A stretch of 64,000 nt of DNA from Maricaulis sp039978735 (GTDB taxonomy: Bacteria > Pseudomonadota > Alphaproteobacteria > Caulobacterales > Maricaulaceae). The first letter of the stretch is position 1. Every line of letters begins with the position of its first letter. The notes below the pieces were generated by a model that did no database searches, was not told the DNA's origin, and was given only the letters and a program-made list of their open reading frames with translations. The stretch is from contig NZ_JBDWAS010000001.1 of assembly GCF_039978735.1 (NCBI RefSeq), positions 6,839-70,838 of the forward strand, given 5' to 3'. This document shows, one piece after another, positions 26,061 to 33,688 of this stretch. The translations under genes and the position numbers were made by a program.

Positions 26061-26987
26061 ATGCGCAACACCCCCGGATGGCGGAAGACCGTCTGCCTTT
26101 TCATCGCGACCCTTGCCTTGGTGGCCGGCTCTCCCGCTCACGCATCACCGCTCAGCGAGGCCGAAACCGTGCGCGTCACCATTCCGGCGGGCGATGTCGA
26201 ACTGGGCGCCACCCTCTACCGGCCGGCCGGCGCGTCCGGCGAGCTGCCAGCCATCGTCACCGCGCACGGCTCGGCAGCGACCACGCGCGACGGTGTCGGC
26301 TTCTACACCAATGCTGCGCTGGCCATGGGCTTTGCGGTCCTGTCCTTCGACAAGCGCGGGACGGGCGAATCGACCGGCGAATACGAACGCTTCTCGGTGG
26401 AAACGAGCGATCGTGTCTTCCACGACCTCGCCTGGGACGTCGCCCATTCTGTGCAGTGGCTGGCCGGTCAGGACGGTATCGACGAAACGCGGATCGGCCT
26501 GTTCGGCGGCAGCCAGGCCGGCTGGATCATGCCCCTGGCAGACAGCCTCCTGCGCGAGAACACCGGAATCGGGATCGGTTTCATCATCATCGGTGAGGGT
26601 GTTTCGGTGTCGGCGGGCGCAGAAGCCGCGCACGAAGCCGCATTGATGCAGTCGGTGGGCGCGCGCGACACCATCACCCGCACAGACATGCTGACCGCCG
26701 AGGCGGCCGCCATCGCCTTTACGGGCGAGCCGGGCTTCGATCCGGCGCCTGTTCTGGACGACAGTGACACGCCCACGCTCTGGTTCTTCGGACTGAGCGA
26801 CGGTGTCATCCCCGTCCTGCCCTCGATCGACCTGATCGGGGCGCGCATCGAGAACGGCGAAACGCACCACACCGTCCATATCCTGCCCTTTGGCGACCAC
26901 AACTTCACAAACACCGTCACGGGCGAGCGCTACGATATCGCGGCGATCTCGCGTGACTGGCTGGTCTCCATCGGCGTGCTGGAATAG
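26061..26987 (+). CDS. Secreted alpha/beta hydrolase
   Basis: A 308-residue exported hydrolase with signal peptide (TVCLFIATLALVAGSPAHA). The oxyanion strand is PAIVTAHGSA, the fold's second conserved stretch is LSFDKRGTGESTG, the nucleophile elbow reads FGGSQAGW, and the His is in FGDHNF. The serine-hydrolase triad is complete; substrate is unknown (esterase, peptidase or lactone hydrolase). It follows the divergent flagellin and converges on a small gene. Confidence 0.87.
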   Translation: MRNTPGWRKTVCLFIATLALVAGSPAHASPLSEAETVRVTIPAGDVELGATLYRPAGASGELPAIVTAHGSAATTRDGVGFYTNAALAMGFAVLSFDKRGTGESTGEYERFSVETSDRVFHDLAWDVAHSVQWLAGQDGIDETRIGLFGGSQAGWIMPLADSLLRENTGIGIGFIIIGEGVSVSAGAEAAHEAALMQSVGARDTITRTDMLTAEAAAIAFTGEPGFDPAPVLDDSDTPTLWFFGLSDGVIPVLPSIDLIGARIENGETHHTVHILPFGDHNFTNTVTGERYDIAAISRDWLVSIGVLE

Positions 26988-26991
26988 CGGT

Positions 26992-27216
26992 TCAGACCGC
27001 GTCCAGCGCCTTGGCGACCTTACGCAGCTGGTTTTCGCCGCCGCCGGGCATGCCTTCGCCGGACGCAACGACCAGCTCCTCGGCATCATGCTGCCAGCGC
27101 TCGAGGATTTCCTTCTTCTGTTCGCGCGAGAGGGCGTCGTTGCGCACGACGTCTTCCGGCTCGTCGAACGTGCCTGCCGGGTCCAGAAGGGCTTTTTCGA
27201 AATCAACCTTGGTCAT
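26992..27216 (-). CDS. Small conserved hypothetical protein
   Basis: A 74-residue acidic soluble protein, MTKVDFEKALLDPAGTFDEP..., with LSREQKKEILERWQHDAEEL in the middle and a Gly-rich C-terminal stretch. Similar short proteins with the SREQKxEIL-RW pattern are common in proteobacteria and have no assigned function. A strong ribosome site (AAAGGAGGCCCGGTC) sets the start. It is divergent from cobT with a 137-base gap that must hold both promoters. Confidence 0.75.
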   Translation of the reverse strand: MTKVDFEKALLDPAGTFDEPEDVVRNDALSREQKKEILERWQHDAEELVVASGEGMPGGGENQLRKVAKALDAV

Positions 27217-27353
27217 GACCGGGCCTCCTTTCAGGTTGCGAAACAACCGGTACTCTTAAAACGCGTGGCGGCCGTGCCGGTTCCGCTGAAATCCCATGCA
27301 GGGGGACGCTTTGCCGCCCTCGCAATTTCGTGCGGATGGATTAGGTTGCGCTT

Positions 27354-29264
27354 ATGAGCCAGCCGCCCAGAGACCCGGACGCGTTCAAGCGCGCCCTCGC
27401 CATCACCACCCGCGCCATCGCCGGCGACAAGGATCTCGATGTCCGCTATGGCGGCGAGATTGCCGGCCTGTCGGGCGGACGCATTGTGCTGCCCAATCCC
27501 GGACCGGAACCGTCGGCTGCTGCTGCAGCAGCCGTGCGCGGCCGCGCCGATGCGCTGGCGCTGCGGCTGGCGCACCATGACGAAGCGGCCCATCTCGGCG
27601 CCCTGCCGCCCGGCGCGACGGCGCGCGCGATCTTCCATGCGGCCGAGCAGGCCCGCGTGGAAAGCCTTGGCGCGCGTGACATGCGCGGCATGGCCAACAA
27701 TCTCGATGCCGCCCTCATCGCCCGCTGCCGGCAGAAGGGCTGGCAGCGCGTCGAGGATCGCCAGGCTGCCCCGATGGAAGAGGCCGTGGCGATGCTGGTC
27801 CGCGAGCGGATCACCGGGCGTCCGACCCCGCCGGAAGCCGACGGGCTGATGAAGCTGTGGCGCGACCAGCTGGAAACCGTCGCCGGCAAATCGCTCGACG
27901 CCCTGGCGCGCAATGCCGGCGACCAGCAGGCCTTTGCCGATCTCCTGCGCACCGTGATCGAGGATCTCGACCTGGCCGACGAGCTGGGCGGCGATCCGGA
28001 ACAGTCGGAAAACCAGGACGATGACGATGAGGGCGTCGATCGCGAGCAGCGTACCGGCGAGGACGAGCAGGATGACGGCAAGGACGGCGAACAGCCCGAC
28101 ACGCCGGATGCCTCGGGCACGGCCGGCGACGAGGAAGAGATCAATGCCGAGGGCGAGGACGCCGATACGCGCGTCGACGCCATGGATGATGAAGGCGCCG
28201 CCCAGACCGCCATGCGGCCCAACTGGCAGCCCTCCGGCGAGGGCGATGCCAAGGCCTACAAGGTCTTCACCCGCGAATTCGACGAGGTGATCCAGGCCCA
28301 GGATCTGTGCGATGCGGACGAGCTGGAGCGGCTCCGCAAATACCTCGACAATGCCCTCAAAGGGCTCGACCAGGTCGTCGGCCGCCTGGCCAACCGCCTG
28401 CAGCGCCGCCTGATGGCGCAGCAGGAACGCGCCTGGCAGTTCGACCTCGAGGAAGGCGTGCTGGACGGCTCGCGCCTGGCCCGTGTCATTGCCGACCCCA
28501 CCCTGCCCCTGTCCTACAAGCAGGAGAGCGATACCGAATTCCGCGACACGATCGTCACCCTGCTGCTGGACAATTCCGGCTCCATGCGCGGCCGGCCGAT
28601 CATGGTCGCCGCGGCCTGCGCCGACATTCTCGCCCGCACGCTGGAGCGGGTCGGTGTGAAGACGGAGATTCTCGGCTTCACCACCAAGGCCTGGAAGGGC
28701 GGCCGCTCGAAGGAGCAATGGCTCGCCGAGGGCAAGCCGCCGCACCCGGGCCGCCTGAACGATCTGCGCCACATCATCTACAAGTCCGCCGACACGCCCT
28801 GGCGCCGCGCCCGCACCAATCTGGGCCTGATGATGCGCGAGGGCCTGTTGAAGGAAAATATCGACGGCGAAGCCCTGCTGTGGGCCTGGAAGCGCATGGG
28901 CGCCCGGCCGGAACAGCGCCGCATCATGATGGTGATCTCCGACGGCGCACCGGTCGATGACGGCACCCAATCGGCCAATTCCCCGGGCTATCTGGAACGC
29001 CATCTGCGCGAGACCATCGCCCTGATCGAGAACCGTTCGGAAGTCGAGCTGCTGGCCATCGGTATCGGCCATGATGTCACACGCTGGTATCGCCGCGCGG
29101 TTACCATCAATGACGTCGAACAGCTCGGTGGCGCCATGACCGACCAGCTGGCCGCCCTGTTCGAAGAGGATGGCGGCCCGGGCACGCGTTTCTCCAGCCG
29201 GGGAGAAACGGCGACATCGGGCCTGAAGCGCGGCGACTGGGCCTCCCTGGCCGGCGGCCGCTGA
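27354..29264 (+). CDS. cobT: Cobaltochelatase subunit CobT (VWA domain)
   Basis: A 636-residue partner of CobS. The N-terminal half resembles CobT (DPDAFKRALAITTRAIAGD); a long acidic linker (~residues 215-285, rich in Asp/Glu) separates it from a C-terminal von Willebrand-A domain with the metal-ion site LLLDNSGSMRGRPI, then IMMVISDGAPVDDGT. CobT and CobS form the ATPase part of aerobic cobaltochelatase. It normally follows cobS directly; here 5.4 kb of other genes separate them. The phytase-like gene follows after 14 bases. Confidence 0.93.
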   Translation: MSQPPRDPDAFKRALAITTRAIAGDKDLDVRYGGEIAGLSGGRIVLPNPGPEPSAAAAAAVRGRADALALRLAHHDEAAHLGALPPGATARAIFHAAEQARVESLGARDMRGMANNLDAALIARCRQKGWQRVEDRQAAPMEEAVAMLVRERITGRPTPPEADGLMKLWRDQLETVAGKSLDALARNAGDQQAFADLLRTVIEDLDLADELGGDPEQSENQDDDDEGVDREQRTGEDEQDDGKDGEQPDTPDASGTAGDEEEINAEGEDADTRVDAMDDEGAAQTAMRPNWQPSGEGDAKAYKVFTREFDEVIQAQDLCDADELERLRKYLDNALKGLDQVVGRLANRLQRRLMAQQERAWQFDLEEGVLDGSRLARVIADPTLPLSYKQESDTEFRDTIVTLLLDNSGSMRGRPIMVAAACADILARTLERVGVKTEILGFTTKAWKGGRSKEQWLAEGKPPHPGRLNDLRHIIYKSADTPWRRARTNLGLMMREGLLKENIDGEALLWAWKRMGARPEQRRIMMVISDGAPVDDGTQSANSPGYLERHLRETIALIENRSEVELLAIGIGHDVTRWYRRAVTINDVEQLGGAMTDQLAALFEEDGGPGTRFSSRGETATSGLKRGDWASLAGGR

Positions 29265-29278
29265 GGAGAGACACGGAA

Positions 29279-30247
29279 ATGATGCGTTTCGGTCTTGCTG
29301 CGGCGGCTCTCTGTCTGGCGCTGCAGCCGGTATCCCATGCCCAGTCGGTGACGGCGGCCGCCCTGCCACTGGAGGCCGGTCCCGAGGAACAGGCCACGCT
29401 GGGCCGGCTGGCCTATCGCGGCGGGCTCGTCCTGGCGTCTGACGATGAACGCTTCGGCGGCCTGTCGGCCCTGGAAGTCTCGGCAGACGGCACACGCCTT
29501 CTTGCGCTCTCCGACAGCGCCTGGTGGGTCACCGGCGCGCTGGCCTGGGACGATGCGACGAATACGCTGACCGGCTTCAGCGACCTTTCCATCTCACCCG
29601 TACGCGACAGCGATGGCCGTCATTTCGAGGGCCGCTCCGGCGACAGCGAAGGCCTGACCGCGCTGGGCGATGGCCGCTATGCGGTGAGTTTCGAGCGCCA
29701 GCACCGCGTGCTGACCTATGCGCTGGGCGAGGACTGGTCGGCCGCCGGCACGGCCCTGCCCGAAACAATGGTTATCCCGGACGCCCTGTCCGGCCTGCCG
29801 GACAATCGCGGCCTTGAATCCCTGGCCCTCACAGACGGGGGGTGCCTAGTGATGGGCGTGGAATACCCGACCGATCTCGGACTGGGTCACGCGCTGTGGG
29901 CAGGCGACGATACGGGCTGGCAGCGCTACAGCCTGCACTCGCGCCCCTCTTTCGGGCTGACCGGCATGGCCGCACATGACGGCACGATCTACGCCCTGGA
30001 GCGCTTCTATTCGCGCGCAGCCGGCAACCGGATCGGCATCATCGCCTTCCCGGTGCCGCAGCCTGGTACGCCGGCCGCGATCACGCCGGACACGCTCGGC
30101 CGGATCGACCCGCCCCTGCCCGTCGACAATTTCGAGGGCATCGCCGTGATCGAACGCGGCGGCGAGACCCTGGTCCTGATCATCTCCGACGACAATTTCT
30201 CCGACCGCCAGCGCACCCTGCTGATGGCATTTGCGGTGGGGGAGTAG
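29279..30247 (+). CDS. Phytase-like esterase-activity protein (PF13449-type), secreted
   Basis: A 322-residue exported beta-propeller-like protein. Signal peptide MMRFGLAAAALCLALQPVSHAQ is followed by repeated strands: FGGLSALEVSADGTRLLALSDS, GDSEGLTALGDGRYAVSFERQ, and LPVDNFEGIAV, with the EG(L/I) and DD-F pattern seen in the family named for esterase-like activity of phytase. It belongs to the conserved neighbourhood cobT, this gene, rpmB. Substrate unproven. Confidence 0.82.
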   Translation: MMRFGLAAAALCLALQPVSHAQSVTAAALPLEAGPEEQATLGRLAYRGGLVLASDDERFGGLSALEVSADGTRLLALSDSAWWVTGALAWDDATNTLTGFSDLSISPVRDSDGRHFEGRSGDSEGLTALGDGRYAVSFERQHRVLTYALGEDWSAAGTALPETMVIPDALSGLPDNRGLESLALTDGGCLVMGVEYPTDLGLGHALWAGDDTGWQRYSLHSRPSFGLTGMAAHDGTIYALERFYSRAAGNRIGIIAFPVPQPGTPAAITPDTLGRIDPPLPVDNFEGIAVIERGGETLVLIISDDNFSDRQRTLLMAFAVGE

Positions 30248-30263
30248 TTCGTCTCGACACCGT

Positions 30264-30432
30264 GTCATCCCGGCCGGAAGCCCGCGCAGGCGGGTTGCAG
30301 CGCCGGGACCCATAAGCACGGCAATCACCCGAAAGCCGGCTCGATATCAGCGACATAGCGAGCTGGAGCGGCAGGAAGCGTATGGGTCCCGGACTTCCGC
30401 CCCGCCTTCGCGGGGCATTCATCCGGGATGAC
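30264..30432. repeat. Imperfect inverted-repeat intergenic element
   Basis: The element begins GTCATCCCGG and ends CCGGGATGAC, with inner arms GGGACCCATA (30303-) and TATGGGTCCC. It can fold into one long interrupted hairpin, and two small hairpins (GCCCGC/GCGGGT and CCCCGCCTTCGCGGGG) lie inside. It fills the gap between the phytase-like gene and the convergent amidohydrolase. A relative with the same GTCATCCC/GGGATGAC ends sits at 55632-55769. Confidence 0.7.
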
Positions 30433-30460
30433 AAGATGGGCGGGCGCCGGCCTTTGCCAC

Positions 30461-32209
30461 CTACTCCGGCCGCTCCCAGACAATCTCCCCCTCGACCACG
30501 GTCATCATCGGCTCGACCTCGAGGATCTCCGCTTCCGGGATGGTCATGATGTCGGCGGAGAAGACCGTGAAATCGGCCCGCTTGCCGGTCTCGATCGAGC
30601 CCAGCTCGTTCTCGCGGAAGGAGGCATAGGCCGGCCAGAGCGTGAAGAGTTTCAGCGCGTCGCTGCGCGACAGGGCTTCCTCGGCATGCCAGTTCTCGCC
30701 CTGGAAGCCGGACAGATCGGCGCGTGCCGTGGCGGCATAGTATTCGATCCGCGGATCGCCCTGCTCGACCGGTGCATCCGATCCGCCGGTGAGGTGTGCG
30801 CCGGCATCCAGCAGGCTCTGCCAGGCATAGGCGCCCTCCAGCCGGGCATCGCCCAGCCGGTCGGGTGCGAAGTGCAGGTCGCCGATGGCGTGGGAGGGCT
30901 GCATGGAGGCGATCACGCCCAGTTCGGCAAAGCGGGGGATATCGTCCGGGTGGACGATCTGGCTGTGCTCATCGCGCCAGCGATGTTCGGCCAGGGCGCG
31001 GCCCTCTGCGGGAACCTGGTCCAGCGCCTCGCCCACCCAGTCGAGCAACGAGCGATTACCGCGATCGCCGATGGCGTGGACATTCATCTGGATGCCGTCG
31101 CGCAGGGCCTGGGTCATCATGCCCGTCGTCTCGTCGGCTTCCGCGATCCGCAGGCCGGACGTGTCGGGCCGGTCGGAATAGGGCTCCAGCAGCGCCGCAC
31201 CGCGCGAGCCCAGCGCACCGTCCATATAGAGTTTCACGGCCCGGGTGATGACCCGGCCGTCATCGGCCGTGCGCGGCACCTCGCCGGCCGCCAGATCGGC
31301 ATAGCCGCCCGGATTAATCGAGATATAGACGCGGATCGGCAGGCGGTCTGCTGCGGCGAGATCCTCGATCATCGCCACATCCGACCAGGGCACCGACATG
31401 TCGTGCGCGCCCGTCCAGCCCAGGCTGGCAAGACGGTCTGCGCCTTCGGCATAGGTGTCGGCGCGCTCGGCACCGGACGGCTGGGCGACGAGCGCGTGAG
31501 CCGGCCCCATGGCGGTGTCGATCAGCATGCCGGTCGGCTCGCCGGCCTCGTCGAACAGAATCTCCCCGCCTTCCGGCGCCTGCGAATCGCGATCAATGCC
31601 AGCGGCTTCCAGTGCCGCAGAATTGACGACCAGCGCATGGCCGTCGGCCCGGACCAGCACGACCGGATTGTCCGGTGACACGGCATCCAGATCGTCCCGC
31701 GTGGGGAAACGGCCTTCCGGCCAGTGAGTCTCGATCCAGCCGCGACCGAAGACGACATCGCCCGGCTGGGCCGCGTCGACGGCGCCGGAGACGCGTTCGA
31801 CCAGCTCGGCGACCGAGCGCACATCATCCAGATTGAGCAGGCGTTCGCGCTGGCCGACGCCGAGCACATGGATATGGCTGTCGGTGAAGCCCGGATACAT
31901 CGCCGCGCCCTCCAGATCGACAAGGCGCGTGGCCTGTCCGACCCAGATATTGGCGCCGGCCCGCGGTCCGGCGAAAACGATGCGGCCGTCCTGGACAGCA
32001 ACGGCCTCGACCGTCGGACGCGCATCGTCGGCGGTGTAGATGGGACCGCCGAAGAAGACCATGTCGGCGGCGGGAATACCGCCATCATCCGGTGCCGGTT
32101 CAGCCGGGCGGGGCGTGGCCGGCGCCTCGGCGGCGGGCTCGCCGCTGCCGCAGGCTGCCAGTGCCAGAGCGCCGAACGCTGCGGCGATTGCGGAAATCCT
32201 GTTTGTCAT
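30461..32209 (-). CDS. Metal-dependent amidohydrolase, lipoprotein
   Basis: A 582-residue YtcJ-like amidohydrolase with a lipoprotein signal (FGALALAACGSG). The HxH pair of the metal site is in GFTDSHIHVLG, later ligands are in VHAIGDRGNR and the Asp in GGSDAPVEQGDP. Members cleave amides or carbamates of N-acyl compounds; specificity cannot be read here. The start at 32209 avoids a 21-residue extension without a ribosome site. It lies between convergent phytase-like gene and codirectional rpmB. Confidence 0.85.
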   Translation of the reverse strand: MTNRISAIAAAFGALALAACGSGEPAAEAPATPRPAEPAPDDGGIPAADMVFFGGPIYTADDARPTVEAVAVQDGRIVFAGPRAGANIWVGQATRLVDLEGAAMYPGFTDSHIHVLGVGQRERLLNLDDVRSVAELVERVSGAVDAAQPGDVVFGRGWIETHWPEGRFPTRDDLDAVSPDNPVVLVRADGHALVVNSAALEAAGIDRDSQAPEGGEILFDEAGEPTGMLIDTAMGPAHALVAQPSGAERADTYAEGADRLASLGWTGAHDMSVPWSDVAMIEDLAAADRLPIRVYISINPGGYADLAAGEVPRTADDGRVITRAVKLYMDGALGSRGAALLEPYSDRPDTSGLRIAEADETTGMMTQALRDGIQMNVHAIGDRGNRSLLDWVGEALDQVPAEGRALAEHRWRDEHSQIVHPDDIPRFAELGVIASMQPSHAIGDLHFAPDRLGDARLEGAYAWQSLLDAGAHLTGGSDAPVEQGDPRIEYYAATARADLSGFQGENWHAEEALSRSDALKLFTLWPAYASFRENELGSIETGKRADFTVFSADIMTIPEAEILEVEPMMTVVEGEIVWERPE

Positions 32210-32276
32210 GACGGCCTCCCCCCGGATCTTCACGTCCGAAAACCGCGAGGAAGCTAGCGGCATGCCGCGCATACGA

Positions 32277-32306
32277 CAACGCCCGCTGCAGGAACAGCGG
32301 GCGTTG
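32277..32306 (-). terminator. Hairpin after rpmB
   Basis: CAACGCCCGCTG and CAGCGGGCGTTG pair over 12 bp around a six-base loop (CAGGAA), 27 bases beyond the rpmB stop. Little U follows on the minus strand. Confidence 0.6.
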
Positions 32307-32333
32307 ATCGAATTCGGTCAGGTCCGGAAGCGC

Positions 32334-32618
32334 TTAGGCTGCCAGAGCCTTCTTCAGGTCGCGCTTGATCTTCAGGGCGCGGTCCGAGAGGCTCTCGTCG
32401 CGGGCCTTGAGGAGGAAGGCATCCAGGCCGCCGACATGGTCGACAGACCGCAGCGCCTTCGCAGCGATGCGCAGCTTGAAGTTACGACCCAGCTTTTCCG
32501 AAGCCAGCGTGACATCGCACAGGTTCGGCAGGAAACGGCGGCGGGTCTTGTTCTGAGCGTGGGACACATTGTTCCCCGTCATCACGCCCGTGCCGGTCAG
32601 TTCGCAGCGACGCGCCAT
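32334..32618 (-). CDS. rpmB: 50S ribosomal protein L28
   Basis: A 94-residue basic protein. MARRCELTGTGVMTGNNVSHAQNK is the standard L28 N-terminus with the Cys-containing loop, then TRRRFLPNLCDVTL, and RIAAKALRSVDHVGG. It is an assembly and subunit-joining protein of the large ribosomal subunit. It has its own promoter at 32683-32710 and a following hairpin. Confidence 0.95.
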   Translation of the reverse strand: MARRCELTGTGVMTGNNVSHAQNKTRRRFLPNLCDVTLASEKLGRNFKLRIAAKALRSVDHVGGLDAFLLKARDESLSDRALKIKRDLKKALAA

Positions 32619-32682
32619 AGTCGCACCTTTCACAAAGAATAATCCGTGCGCACCGATCTTGCGAGCGGCGCGAGAGCGGGCG

Positions 32683-32710
32683 AGATAACGGAGCGGCGCG
32701 ACGGCGTCAA
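32683..32710 (-). promoter_or_regulatory. Sigma-70-like promoter of rpmB
   Basis: On the minus strand TTGACG, a 16-bp spacer and TTATCT lie 65 bases before the rpmB start. Confidence 0.55.
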
Positions 32711-32807
32711 GCTTGCACCGTTCATCTTGCAGCCGGTTTTGTTCGGTTATTGCAGTTGATATATCGGGGTCAAGCTGGCGGCGGTGCATAGCCGAGGAGA
32801 GTTTCGA

Positions 32808-33620
32808 GTGAAAAACGCGTGGGTTATCGGAGCCATGGCGCTTGGCCTGACCGGCACCGTGCCGGTCCTTGCGGCCGATGATGCAGCAGATAGCGCGGCA
32901 GCTGCCGGCGTGCGGGGCATCACTGTGCAGTATTCCGGTTCGGTCATGATCTTCCAGGTCGCCGATATCGTCGTGAACGGCCAGTTCGCCAATGACGACT
33001 ACAGCGCCTCGGCGCGGCTGACGACGGCCGGGCTGGCGGCATTGTTCTCCGATGCGGATATCGAGGCGGGCGTGTCCGGCTATCGCTACGGCCCCCGGCT
33101 GCAGCCCTGGCGCTACAGCCACTACAATCATGCCAGCTCGAAGAATCGCACGGTCGGCATCGACTTCCCCGACGGGGTGGCGACGCCGAATATCGAACCG
33201 CCCTTCGGCAATATGGGTGAACCGCCGGCGACGGCAGAGGAGCGTGCCGGGGCCTCCGACCCGCTTTCCACCCTGCTGGCCATCGGGCTGGGCGCTGCCT
33301 CCAGCAGCGATTCGCTGTGTGACGGCCAGCTGCCCGTATTCGACGGCCGGGCGCGCTATAATCTGCGCTTCGAGGATGGCGGTACCGAACGGGTCCGCAC
33401 CCGGGCCTGGTCGGGCGATGCCCAGATCTGCCACGCCTACTACGAGCCGATCTCGGGCTATGAGGCGGATGAATTCCCCGACGAGGATACCATCTCCCAT
33501 CCGATCACCTTCTGGATGGCGCCGGTGCATGGCGGCGATCTCTATGTCCCCGTGCGCATCCGGACGAATGCCGGTTTTGGCGGGGTGACGATCACTGCCC
33601 GCTCGATCCAGGAAAGCTGA
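32808..33620 (+). CDS. Secreted protein of unknown function
   Basis: A 270-residue exported protein read from GTG 32808 behind GAGGAGAG, with signal sequence KNAWVIGAMALGLTGTVPVLAAD. The mature protein is beta-rich and contains VRGITVQYSGSVMIFQVADIVVNGQF, LCDGQLPVFDGRARYNLRFE and one more Cys (QICHAYYEP), so one disulfide is possible. The mid-protein DGRARYNLRFEDG resembles DUF3108-like envelope proteins that often follow rpmB, but I hold that loosely. Divergent from rpmB. Confidence 0.65.
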   Translation: MKNAWVIGAMALGLTGTVPVLAADDAADSAAAAGVRGITVQYSGSVMIFQVADIVVNGQFANDDYSASARLTTAGLAALFSDADIEAGVSGYRYGPRLQPWRYSHYNHASSKNRTVGIDFPDGVATPNIEPPFGNMGEPPATAEERAGASDPLSTLLAIGLGAASSSDSLCDGQLPVFDGRARYNLRFEDGGTERVRTRAWSGDAQICHAYYEPISGYEADEFPDEDTISHPITFWMAPVHGGDLYVPVRIRTNAGFGGVTITARSIQES

Positions 33621-33688
33621 TCCTGCATGCCGGGAGCCGGTGAGCAGCCTTGCGCTGCCCCCGGCGTCCGGCCTAAGGAGGGGGCGTC

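Noticed and set aside
27231..29495. A 754-residue open frame on the minus strand opposite cobT
   Set aside because: It is the complement of a long GC-rich gene. The plus-strand protein has clear CobT motifs; the minus frame has no domain or plausible start.
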